Source of the DNA: Trichosphaerium sp. ATCC 40318
Lineage: Eukaryota; Discosea; Flabellinia; Trichosidae
Reading direction: 5' to 3'
Length of the DNA stretch: 64,000 nucleotides
NCBI GenBank assembly: GCA_038496445.1
Contig: JALMLS010000195.1
Span: 1 to 64,000, forward strand
Positions within the stretch are counted from its first letter, which is position 1. Each line of letters starts with the position of its first letter. Below the pieces are notes generated by a model. That model was not told the origin of the DNA. It searched no databases and worked only from the letters and a program-made list of their open reading frames with translations. The position numbers were made by a program, and so were the translations under genes. Of this stretch, positions 25,045 through 34,185 are shown piece after piece.

Positions 25045-25146
25045 ATGGTAGTTTTTAGAGAACTTTTGCGTAGTTTGGAGGATTTTAGTGAACAAGGATT
25101 TTTGCTGGCAAAAACCGACAAAGTATTTTTACCCCAAGAGCAATAA
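25045..25146 (+). CDS. Possible 33-residue ORF or exon upstream of MORN locus
   Basis: ATG 25045 to TAA 25146. It reads MVVFRELLRSLEDFSEQGF and ends FLPQEQ. The stop is immediately followed by the ATG of the next locus. The composition looks like real protein (amphipathic helix). It may be the last exon of an upstream mini-gene, since ATGGCGGAT at about 24974 could be its start. No splice pair closes, so I rate it low. Confidence 0.25.
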   Translation: MVVFRELLRSLEDFSEQGFLLAKTDKVFLPQEQ

Positions 25147-26581
25147 ATGGTAAGCTACGCAACTTCTAAAGAACTCAAGTACGTCAACAATTTGTTTTTC
25201 GTGCTAGCTTTACGCCAACGGCATCTTTCGCGCTGCGGTTGCTCGAAAGTCAGTTTGTTTTTCCGTGGAAGGACGGAAAAACGTGGAGAATACTCGCTTT
25301 ACGCGTCTAATACGTTTTTTGCAGAAAAGGCGAAAGAAGACAGTTCTTGTCTCTAAAAAATCTTAAAGACGATTTACCCGTTCTGTTATTACCACCAGAA
25401 ATACAGCAATATATAGTGTCGCTTGACAAGGAAGTTTTTACCAAATGGTGCGTTTTAGAAATTGTTTTCGAATTTTTTTGAGAAATCTAAAAAAGTTCTC
25501 GAACATTTCGAACATGAAGTGCTACTTTCGCTAAAACCTTGTATTCTAAATAAATTGTTTTAGGTCCTTATTATCTAAGAAAGCAGCTACACGTACTCTT
25601 TTTAATGATTCTCTCGAAAAACATGGCACGTGGTTTCGCTGGCATGATAATGGTAAACTTGCTGTGAGAACACGTTTTATTGATTCTGAAGAAAACGGAG
25701 TTCGTCGCCATTGGTATAAGAATGGGGAACAGCAAGCAAAGTTTCGTATGGGAAACGGATTAAAGAATGGCTATGGCCGAACTTGGTATAGTAATGGAAC
25801 CTTAGCGACCATATACTCCTACAGAGAGGGAAAAGAAGACGGTTTATGTCAAGTATTCAACAAAGACGGTAAAATGACTCAAAAATTCACAAAGAAAAAT
25901 GGAGACTACCATGGCATTTATCAGCACTTTTACGATGATGGAAAACGTCATATACGTTGTAGAATGCGTAATGGTATGAGAAATGGTAAAACCAAACAAT
26001 GGTACAAGACAGGAGCGCTTCAAATGAAGTACTTTTCGAAAAACAATAAAAGAGAAGGCGTATTCAAAGAATGGCATGAGAACGGCCAACTGCGAGTACA
26101 AAAGTATTACAAACGTGATAAAGAAGAGGGTTTATGTGAGCAATGGCACTCAAATGGAGAAATACAAGAGCGATACACAGCAAAGAATAATAAGCCAGAA
26201 GGACAATATCAACAATTTCACGACAATGGTGTTCTTTCGAGACAATGTACTTACTACAATGGTAAAAAAGAAGGTGATTTGAAATGGTGGTATAGTAGTG
26301 GTAATATCAAAGGCACGTGTTTTATGAGGAGTGATGAAAAGAATGGATTACAACAGGTCTGGTATGATAATGGCCAAATAAAATCGTCTGTTATTTATAG
26401 GAAAGGAAAACGTTCCAACACTTTCAAGACATGGCATCTTAATGGACAACTTGCTTCACAATGTAATTATAAAGATGGTAAAAAAGAGGGAACACTTCAA
26501 CGTTGGAGACCTGATGGCGAGTTGAGTCTTAAATGTATTATGAAAGAAGATGTTGAAGTAAAAGTGCTTCTTAGATTGTAA
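25147..26581 (+). CDS. F-box-like MORN-variant repeat protein (copy 2)
   Basis: The certain part is an exon ending at 25447 (from about 25325) that carries the LPPEIQQYIVSLDKEVFTKW F-box-like segment. It splices in phase 2 over 25448-25563 to a long exon 25564-26581 with TAA. The region 25147-25320 has a coding-like first exon (FALRLLESQFVFPWKDG), but its junction to the F-box exon does not close cleanly. The long exon encodes about 13 MORN-variant units of about 23 residues, with NGxL and GxxxGxxxxW positions conserved (for example KEWHENGQLRVQKYY). It is the longest of the three family members in the window. Predicted cytosolic. A role as an adaptor or scaffold is inference. Confidence 0.72.
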
Positions 26582-27355
26582 AACAAATAAACATGAACTT
26601 GTTCAGCGACCCTTACAATTTATTCTTCATCAATGGTAACAAGTGCCTTCGAAAACGTGAGTGTGAAATGCAATCCCATTTTGGACCCTTGAATAAATAC
26701 TTTATAGTACACAAGCGGGAGGTGCTGTGTTGATATTCTCGTTCTACCTTTGATTATACTCCGTTTCCTACAATGTGCATAGAACTGAAAACATACATGA
26801 ACATAAGAATTACTCAGAGATATTGTTTAGTACTTATTTATTTGTTGTTAAGTAACATTTACGCTTTGACTGACAAAGAACCAATCTGTTTAGTGTTAAT
26901 CACATTTCAGTACTGCAGGCTGTCGCTTCTGAAGATACTTTTGGAGGATATCACAGCATTAATTGTACGTTTAGTTAAACCCATGATACAAACTTTGTCA
27001 GTTGAGCGACGATTTAATCAACAAACTGTTTCTTTCGCGTGCTGGCCTCCAAACGAGTATCAATTTAAGTCTCAAAACTGATTTACAGTCTACCACACTA
27101 TACTACGCGTTTATTCCTATCTATCCTGTTAAAACGTATTCTCTCGTTACTACAGAGGGTTACGCATTGTTTTTCTTGTTTTTCTCTTAGCAGCACGTGC
27201 AGCTTTTAAATTTTTTTTTGTTAGCGAAGATTTCTACGTAATATACCGTTCTCAAGACCTTGAAACAAAAGTTCTACGTGTGATAAAGTGCGTTATTGTT
27301 TAACTATGATTCATTTTACAACCTTACTTTGAAACAAGAGACAAAGAAATCCATC
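26582..27355. other. Intergenic with one possible secreted ORF
   Basis: An ORF at 26773-27081 begins with a good hydrophobic leader (YCLVLIYLLLSNIYA). That could be a signal peptide of a small secreted protein, but its later part reads poorly and I find no splice solution. The rest is AT-rich with a CACGTG at about 27192. Confidence 0.3.
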
Positions 27356-28282
27356 ATGTCAAGACAACAGGATACCTTTTTAGATACACCTCCAGAAATT
27401 CTTGCAATTATTTTCAAGTTTATGGGAAAAAGAAGTCAGATAGCATCTTCATTCACATGCAAACTGTTATTTGATGTAATCCAGAATCATGTTGGTTATC
27501 ATTGTATTAGAATATCAAATACTGTAAAACACAAACTAGATATACTGTCCGGTAGTCCACTGTTAAAAAATACTAAAATTATTTTACGATTATACAGAGC
27601 AACAGATGAAGACCTTTCCAAACTTGCTGGTGTCCGTAACCTTGTTCTAAGATGTACTTTTTACACCCGCCCTATAAAAATAACACCAAATGGATTCAAG
27701 GCACTCGCTGGTGTCCATACAATTGACCTGAATCGAAGAGAAACCAGACGACGTTCTTTTATTGCACTTGATTATGTAACAGATGATTGTCTTAAACAAC
27801 TTCATGGTGTTCACACGATTGACCTAGGGTACTGTTGTAAAATAACGGACGAAGGCCTTAAAGCTCTTTCTGGTGTTCATACAATAAACTTGAGTGGATA
27901 CAACACTGATATAACTGTAGAGGGTTATAAGGCTCTATCAGGTGTTCATACAATTAATCTTTGCAGTGCTCCAATAGAGGACGATGGATTGTTGGCATTG
28001 TCAGGAGTCAAAAGTATTGTATTGAGGTACTGTGAAAGAATAACAAGCAAAGGTATCATGGGCCTTGTTGGCGCTTTTAGCATTGATTTGACTGGTTGTG
28101 AAGGTATTTGTGATAAAGGTATTAACTACTTATTGGATCAAGATGAAAAAAAAAAGTTCTTAAAGAAGTTGTATATTCGCTATTGTAGTAAGATTTCAAG
28201 AGATGTTACCAGACGCGTTGTAAATAATGTACCTCAATATGAAGTCACAACGGATAAAAAAATGTATCACCTGCAATTGTAA
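27356..28282 (+). CDS. F-box / leucine-rich-repeat protein
   Basis: Intronless. I start at ATG 27356 because the F-box (LDTPPEILAIIFKFMG) follows within ten residues. The frame is open further upstream but lacks an ATG. The product is 308 residues. After the F-box, about seven LRRs repeat a strikingly uniform phrase, A-L-x-G-V-H-T-I-x-L, with ITDEGLKAL helices between. F-box proteins dock on Skp1 in SCF ubiquitin ligases and their LRRs pick the substrate. The near-identical GVHT units suggest recent internal duplication or homogenisation. Comparable monotonous LRRs occur in some giant viruses and protists. Neighbouring MORN and F-box genes make this an adaptor-rich region. Confidence 0.82.
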   Translation: MSRQQDTFLDTPPEILAIIFKFMGKRSQIASSFTCKLLFDVIQNHVGYHCIRISNTVKHKLDILSGSPLLKNTKIILRLYRATDEDLSKLAGVRNLVLRCTFYTRPIKITPNGFKALAGVHTIDLNRRETRRRSFIALDYVTDDCLKQLHGVHTIDLGYCCKITDEGLKALSGVHTINLSGYNTDITVEGYKALSGVHTINLCSAPIEDDGLLALSGVKSIVLRYCERITSKGIMGLVGAFSIDLTGCEGICDKGINYLLDQDEKKKFLKKLYIRYCSKISRDVTRRVVNNVPQYEVTTDKKMYHLQL

Positions 28283-28981
28283 AGAATAAAGGTGTACTTT
28301 ACTTTTTTTTTAAAAACACGATATTACTTACCATTGGTTGTTTGAGCTATCTGTTTTCAAGGTTCAGTTTACTTTACTCTTAATGCCATATTTGGCGATT
28401 ATGGCATTAGTATAACGTTGTTTAGTCTACAACTAAATGAAACAAACAAAGTAGTACTTCAGTGTCGTTTCCAGTACACATAATTTCTCGAGAAAACTCG
28501 AACTTTTTTGAGCCTTTTTTAACAATAAGAGAATATCTGAAAAGATGAGTTTATCAAGCCAATATTGAACGAATTGATATGAATCCGAACAAGCAAACAA
28601 TGCCTTTTTTCTTGAGTGTAGTCTCTGGAGAAACTCGGAACTTTTGGAACTAAGACTGTTCAAATTAAAAAAAAGGGTACTACATGTTAATAACGTGTTA
28701 TTTCAAGTGGAAATACTTGAGTTTTATTTTCTGTTTCCACAGTTGACAAGAGTGATAACACTTTGTTTCCTTATTTTCTCGCTAGGAAACAAACTTAGTA
28801 CTAAGCTATTGTTGCAAATCTGAGTGCAAGCAACCTAGAACACTGTTTTGTAACCAAAATGCATCTTGCATTTTTTTTCTATCACGTGATAGTGTATTCC
28901 CTAAAATGCACTTACAGTGGTTCACAAAAATTCCTAAACAGTCTATTCACTTTAGTATCAACCCTACAAGCAACAACTCCA
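28283..28981. other. Intergenic with short direct repeat
   Basis: Contains two similar 26-28 bp pieces at about 28486-28513 and 28624-28651 (consensus TCT-GAGAAA-CTCG-AACTTTT), plus a TCACGTGA at about 28882 upstream of the next gene. The minus-strand ORF over the repeat (28433-28663) is not convincing. Confidence 0.4.
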
Positions 28982-29599
28982 ATGCTTTTTAAACACGAGT
29001 TAGCTATCGTTTTACTGTTGTCTGTGATTGCAACAGTTTTATCAACCTCTTGTGCGCGTGAGCGCAATGAACGCAGAAGCTCAAATTCGAATGCTGAAAC
29101 AGCAGAACTACCAACAAATGGAACGGCTCCATCAATAAATGCCACTTTCCCTCCAACTGCACCATCGAATGGAACATTTGCTCCATACGCATCAAACACT
29201 ACATCTCCACCGTCAACTAATGGCACATTCCCTCCATACGCATCAAACAGTACATACCCACCATCAACTAATGGCACATTTCCTCCATACACCAACGGTA
29301 CCTTTCCACCATCAATGAATGGCACTTTTCCGCCGTCAACAAATGGCACGTTCCCACCTTCAACAAACGGCACCTTTCCTCCATACGCATCACCACCATC
29401 AAACAGCACTTTCCCTCCAGCAACAAATGCTCCTCAAGAGCCTCAACCGTACTTTTGTATTTGTTGTATTGTAACATTTCCTCTTCCACCTTTTGGATCT
29501 AAAGCGAACTGCCATATGGTTAACTTCTTGCGATACAGAGATTATGCAGATAGAGGATTTTACTGTACTTGCTACCGCACACCTGGAGTAGAATACTGA
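28982..29599 (+). CDS. Secreted or surface protein with N-glycosylation-sequon repeats
   Basis: I start at ATG 28982, which places a signal peptide (ELAIVLLLSVIATVLSTS) at residues 5-22. The frame extends upstream without need. Residues about 45-145 are a Thr/Pro/Asn-rich mucin-like region of repeated NGTFPP units, almost every one an N-x-T sequon. The C-terminal 60 residues are cysteine-rich (YFCICCIVTF, FYCTCYRTPGVEY), likely a disulfide-bonded domain. No TM or GPI signal, so probably secreted or wall-associated. Intronless. I know no named family for it. Confidence 0.72.
   Translation: MLFKHELAIVLLLSVIATVLSTSCARERNERRSSNSNAETAELPTNGTAPSINATFPPTAPSNGTFAPYASNTTSPPSTNGTFPPYASNSTYPPSTNGTFPPYTNGTFPPSMNGTFPPSTNGTFPPSTNGTFPPYASPPSNSTFPPATNAPQEPQPYFCICCIVTFPLPPFGSKANCHMVNFLRYRDYADRGFYCTCYRTPGVEY
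29168..29412. repeat. Coding minisatellite (NGTFPP units)
   Basis: Degenerate tandem units of 18, 24 or 33 bp encoding NGTFPP followed by ST/SM/YT/YASN. They alternate in register within the sequon-repeat gene. The antisense frames also stay open across it, which produces spurious minus-strand ORFs. Confidence 0.7.
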
Positions 29600-30963
29600 T
29601 AATGCAAATAAATGAGATTGCTTAGTTGTCATGCGCAGCAAACTTTCGAACATTCCGCACCCTCACTGCGCCTTTTGTTTGTTTCTTTATCATAACGTTC
29701 CTAAAAGTAATTACAAACAAAAGGGCTTGAAATAACAATACAATATAGAGGGTGTACAAAGTTTTATTTGACTAGCACGGCAATTATTGCAACAAAATTT
29801 GCTCGCCTTTTTGAAAATCAATAGCAAAGAACCACAAAAAGTGGCACGTGAAATACATAATATTGATAAAGTACAATAACATACAAACCCAACCATCAAA
29901 AGAAACTCACGTCATTTTATTAGGTAAATGTTTTTTGCTTCAGGGAGTCAAGGCGAGTGTATTAATTACAACTCCGTTTACATTGTATTGGCATTGACCA
30001 CAACTGTCTAGCACTGCTGAAAGTGGTACAATCTCCTCATAAAACTGTTTCACACAGTGTCCCATACTTTGTAGAGCAAGCGTGCTACAAACATGTAGTG
30101 AGTTTTCACCGGAGTAAGCAGACCCAGTAGTGTACCTCAGAGCATTATAAAACAACTTCCTATCGGAGCGCTTTTAGTTTTTTTTCACTTTTTCTTTCTG
30201 GCTGTTGTTTCCCGGTCGCTCTAATACGAACCTACGCTTGCATACAAGAATAACACCTGTGAAAAAGGAAAGATAAACTTCGGGGGTGGTGCGTAGAGAT
30301 CTTTTTTTGCTACGAAGTTCAATACACACGTCACGTGATGATGATTACGTCACACTGGAGTCCTGCTTATTAATTATTGAAATGAATAGACACGTTTCCT
30401 TACACAAAGCAACTCCGAAGCGATGGCATACAAGCTACACATGTATAGACATAGGCATGTATTCAGACGAAAACTTCAGCAGTAAAGAAAAAAATACTGC
30501 GGTTCATCCACCCTTTCGCAGTACTCTACTAACACTTATCCGAACCACAGGTACGTTTATAGTAAAGAAATTCTTTTTAATAAGCTAAAAGCCATAAAAC
30601 GCCTTCAAACCTGAAAGAGGGCACTTCCTCGTACTCTTCTGCTCGAAACGTTTTGACACGTGCTTTTTTTTTTTTCAATTGAACAAAAAACTAATCAACA
30701 AATCACCTTGCCATATAGCCTTTGTCTCTGCAAAAAAACTTAGTAGTAGTGTACATTGTTATCATAATAATAGAAACACAATTGTAAACACCGACGAGGT
30801 CCCGGCGTTGCCGAAAAAGAAATTGTTGTGAGCTTATTCTAACTGTAACAGTACATGCCCCAAACAGGTTTTTTATGGTCCTAGCGTAGAGTGAGTAGCC
30901 CGTGTTCAGTGATAACACATTGAGTAAAAAAGTCAAAAAAAACAATACAAAAAAACGTTCCCA
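29600..30963. other. Mostly non-coding, two doubtful ORFs
   Basis: Minus-strand 29940-30155 has protein-like composition (LHVCSTLALQSMGHCVKQF) but no ATG in frame and no clear upstream exon. Plus-strand 30382-30551 could be an exon, ending RTT before GTACGT, with no partner found. TCACGTGA lies at about 30334, CACGTG at about 29842 and 30656. I leave the whole stretch uncalled. Confidence 0.35.
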
Positions 30964-31685
30964 ATGATGACCACACGTCCTCAAAAAGAGCTAAAACTTA
31001 GAAAATGCCTATGTCTTGACTTTGCTAATGAGAAAGGGCAGTATTACAGTCAAATACCTCTTAAAGTAAGGAGAAATAGAGTATCAAACAATACACTAAG
31101 AACCGTAATTGACTCTCACATGGCTCATAAATTAACGTTTGATATTGGCGTTGGAATACGAACAGATCCAGTACAAGTACGTTTTTTTCAAAAACACAGA
31201 CGACTTAAAACAAACAACTGCTGAGTAGCTATATAAAGTACTGCTGTATGAACGAGTATTTTCTTACTGGTCCTTTACTCAGTACCATAAAAGTTAATCT
31301 ACAAGTTTGTACTCAGGTCTTTTCTTCTTTATTTAACCGAAAAAACAATACCATGGCGTATAAACTTACTTTGTCATCGAAAGAAGTCCACGTGAAAGCC
31401 ATTTCCTATTTTATTTTTCTTGCAGTACTTTGTACTCATTGCTCTTCTTAGATACCTAAGCAATTAGAGAGAGTTGTTTTTGATCAAGACGCAAATCTTA
31501 TATCAGAAGATATTTGTGTAAAGGATGTTAAAACAGACTACTTATACGTTGCTCCACGATCTATACTAGCGAACAAGGACTTCAAATTACTCAGAAAATC
31601 TCCTACTGGTTACTCACATAAAAAGACACGGCCTACGAATTCTGGGTTGAACGCAATGCTTAAGAAGTTTAAACGCGCATGGTAG
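30964..31685 (+). CDS. Hypothetical basic protein, three exons
   Basis: Exons 30964-31176, 31257-31316, 31452-31685, all phase 0, with donors GTACGT and GTCTTT. The product is 168 residues. It starts MMTTRPQKELKLRKCLCLDF, has a central LKVRRNRVSNN stretch, and ends with a basic tail (MLKKFKRAW). There is no TM or signal peptide. Secondary structure looks mixed beta/alpha. I do not recognise a family. Intron lengths of 80 and 135 nt are normal for the window. Confidence 0.55.
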
Positions 31686-32188
31686 CAATCTACAAAAAAA
31701 AACCAAACCCCAACAAGCGAGAACGCAACGCTGAAACGAAGATCGTTTCACAATTTTTTTGAATTCTCTTCCTCTCTCGCTACGTGTAAAAACTACTGTA
31801 AATACAAAATAAGAAGCGCAGAAGGCGCTGTAAAATATATATAATCTCAAACCAAAAAAAGACTATGCTTCGTTGTGGTTTGGGAAGCGAGTAAAAAAAA
31901 AAATTTATAAATGTGAAGAATGATGGCGCTAGTATAATGTTTTCACGTGCCATACTACCTCACAAGCATTTTAAATTCAAGTACACATAAGACAGTCTCA
32001 GTACTTGTACTGCAAACTAACTGTTCACTTGTGTACTATTCAGTAAGTATTTTATCTCTGAACAAGGCCAGAGACGAAGAAAACAAACAAAAAATACCTC
32101 GTGGGCATACAGCGTTTTGTTTTCTGTAAAAAGGATAGTTTTATTTTGTTTCAATTTTTTTCGCTTACGCCACGTGTTTTTTTTTTGT

Positions 32189-33027
32189 TTAGAGTTCGTC
32201 AGAGCCAACCATATCATCATGGAAGATGTAAATAGCGCCTAGCTTTGCACCAGTGAAACCGTCTTTGTTTTTCACTACAAAAGGCCTTTAGAGCGGTTTT
32301 AAAATTTTTTTGATTTCTTTTCGGTTGAAAAACTGCTAGAACAATATAAAACTTGGTTCAGACGCGTCAACGTGGTGTTTGCTTGCGTTTGATTGTCATC
32401 ACAGCGTTAAATAAGCATAAAAAAAAGCTTTGGTACGTACAGACATCAAAATCGATATCATGTTCAACGTCTTCGCCGATCATGGACTATTTTAAACATT
32501 AGCGCATAAAAAGAACGTAGTTGTTTAATCGTACCACTACTTCACCTCCTGAGATCGCGACGCCATGGAAGTCAGCTTTAAAGCTTGTGAACTTGATTTG
32601 AGACTCGATTGGCCTATACCGTTAAATAAGAAACAAAATCTCCAGATTGGCAGATTGCGACGTACGAGTAAGCTTCACAATGAATATCTGACTCGTTTAC
32701 TTCCAATTCGACAATCCACTCTAATTGTGAGTTAAATTCAGCTATTTGCATTTCTTTTCGTTTACCTTCTTCATCTGCGCCTTCTGCTGCGTCCCACGAG
32801 ATGGTACATTTAGTATCATCTACTTCCATAGATACTGTTCCTGCTTGGCCAGCTACTATCTTGAACGCTTTATGAGGGATATCCACTTCTTCTGCTTCGT
32901 GAGAGTGGCCGTGGTCGTATCCATCATGAGAATGACCATGCTCGCCGTGATCATGCTCACCGTGCTCATGGGCGAAAGAGATAGCGAGAACGCAAAGCAC
33001 CAACGTTACACAAAGAAGAGAACGCAT
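32189..33027 (-). CDS. His-rich secreted metal-binding-like protein, four exons
   Basis: Exons 33027-32666, 32613-32535, 32486-32441, 32274-32189, all phases closing, 190 residues. It has a signal peptide (LLCVTLVLCVLAISFA). Directly after the cleavage region is a His/Asp/Glu/Gly run with about ten histidines in HEHGEHDHGEHGHSHD and the following residues, a likely Zn/Cu/Ni-binding tail. The rest is an acidic beta-rich domain (VSMEVDDTKCTISWD, IKFTSFKADFHGVAISGG) with two or three cysteines, ending in GSDEL. The final SDEL resembles an HDEL/KDEL-type ER-retrieval signal, so an ER-lumenal location is plausible. No family recognised. It diverges from the second Arf-like gene 287 bp away. Confidence 0.75.
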
Positions 33028-33314
33028 ACGTGTCAGTTTTTTTATTGAATTGAAAAAAAAAAAGCCTTAATTGTACTGTTGAAGACTTAACATGCGTAAC
33101 GGCTGACGTGGGTAGGCATTAAACCGAGAATCAGTAAGCTATTCTGAGCACGTGACGTTAAACCGTCGCTTTCAAGTAGTTTTGGTACGCGTTCCTAGTG
33201 ACGCGTTGGGGTACCATGCGGTGAGGTAATTTTTGCTAAATTCTCAGCAGAGTTTCTATGAAACGCCGACGTCAGTATCTACACCCATTTCAATTATTCC
33301 TATTGTTACTTTAC

Positions 33315-33926
33315 ATGGGTGGCGTAGTAGCAAAGGTTAAGTGGCTTTTTGGGATGGCTCCATTGGAATGCCGTATTATAATGTTAGGACTAGACAATGC
33401 AGGTGACGTTGATCTTGGGACGTTTTAAACAGCTCACGTAGAACTTGTAGGTAAAACTACCATCCTTTACAAGTTAAAACTCGGAAAAGTCGTTACAACG
33501 ATACCTAGCATCGGTTTTAACGTAGAAACGGTAGAATACAATAAAATAAACTTTACAATGTGGGATATAGGCCACAGTGGACGAAACAAATCGCGGTTAT
33601 TATGGCGCCACTACTACGCTAACACAAACGCTATAATATACGTTATCAACTCTGCTGCTTTAGATCGTATTGAAGAGTCAAGAGAAGCAATAGATGGTTT
33701 GCTTAACGAACATGAACTACGAGACGCTGTTTTGCTTGTTCTCGCTAATAAGCAAGATCTACAAAATGCAATGAGTCCCTCAGAAATAGTGGATAAACTC
33801 GGACTTAAGCGTTTATGTACCAGGAAGTGGCATATTCAAGCCACTTGTGCAATAAATGGTGATGGGCTATACGAGGGATTGGAGTGGCTAACTAATGAAC
33901 TACGGAATCCTCTCCAAAACAATTAA
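33315..33926 (+). CDS. Arf-like small GTPase with degenerate switch II (copy 2)
   Basis: Two exons, 33315-33402 and 33451-33926, phase 1 junction inside the P-loop. The product is 187 residues, close to Arf length. Gly2 follows Met (MGGVVAKVK), fitting N-myristoylation. Motifs: [37 protein letters not shown] and [15 protein letters not shown], all standard Arf. The switch II motif is [12 protein letters not shown] where Arf/Arl proteins have WDVGGQDKIR. The second glycine and the catalytic Gln are replaced by His and Ser. This is direct ORF reading, not dependent on a splice choice. GTP hydrolysis should be impaired or need an unusual GAP. Not a recent copy of the 23.6 kb gene. Confidence 0.88.
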
Positions 33927-34185
33927 ATACAACATTTTTCAAATTGGAAGGTATGCACAAGACATAATGAAGTACTACCACCTACAAGATTCAGTTATGT
34001 AATGATAATCTGCTTAGATATAATAAATTATTATTACGTAACAACTTGTATTCAACACGTGTCATTATTGTAAAAGAGTTGCATAATGGTTTTGAACTAA
34101 AAATAAAAACCTAACTAATAAAACACTGTGCTTTTATTATTTGTGGAAATTGATGTTTGTTGTCTTTATCTTATTATCTGGTTCT

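Noticed and set aside
28912-29409. 165-codon minus-strand ORF of Gly/Val/Asp repeats
   Set aside because: Antisense shadow of the NGTFPP coding repeat. The plus strand has a signal peptide and cysteine domain.
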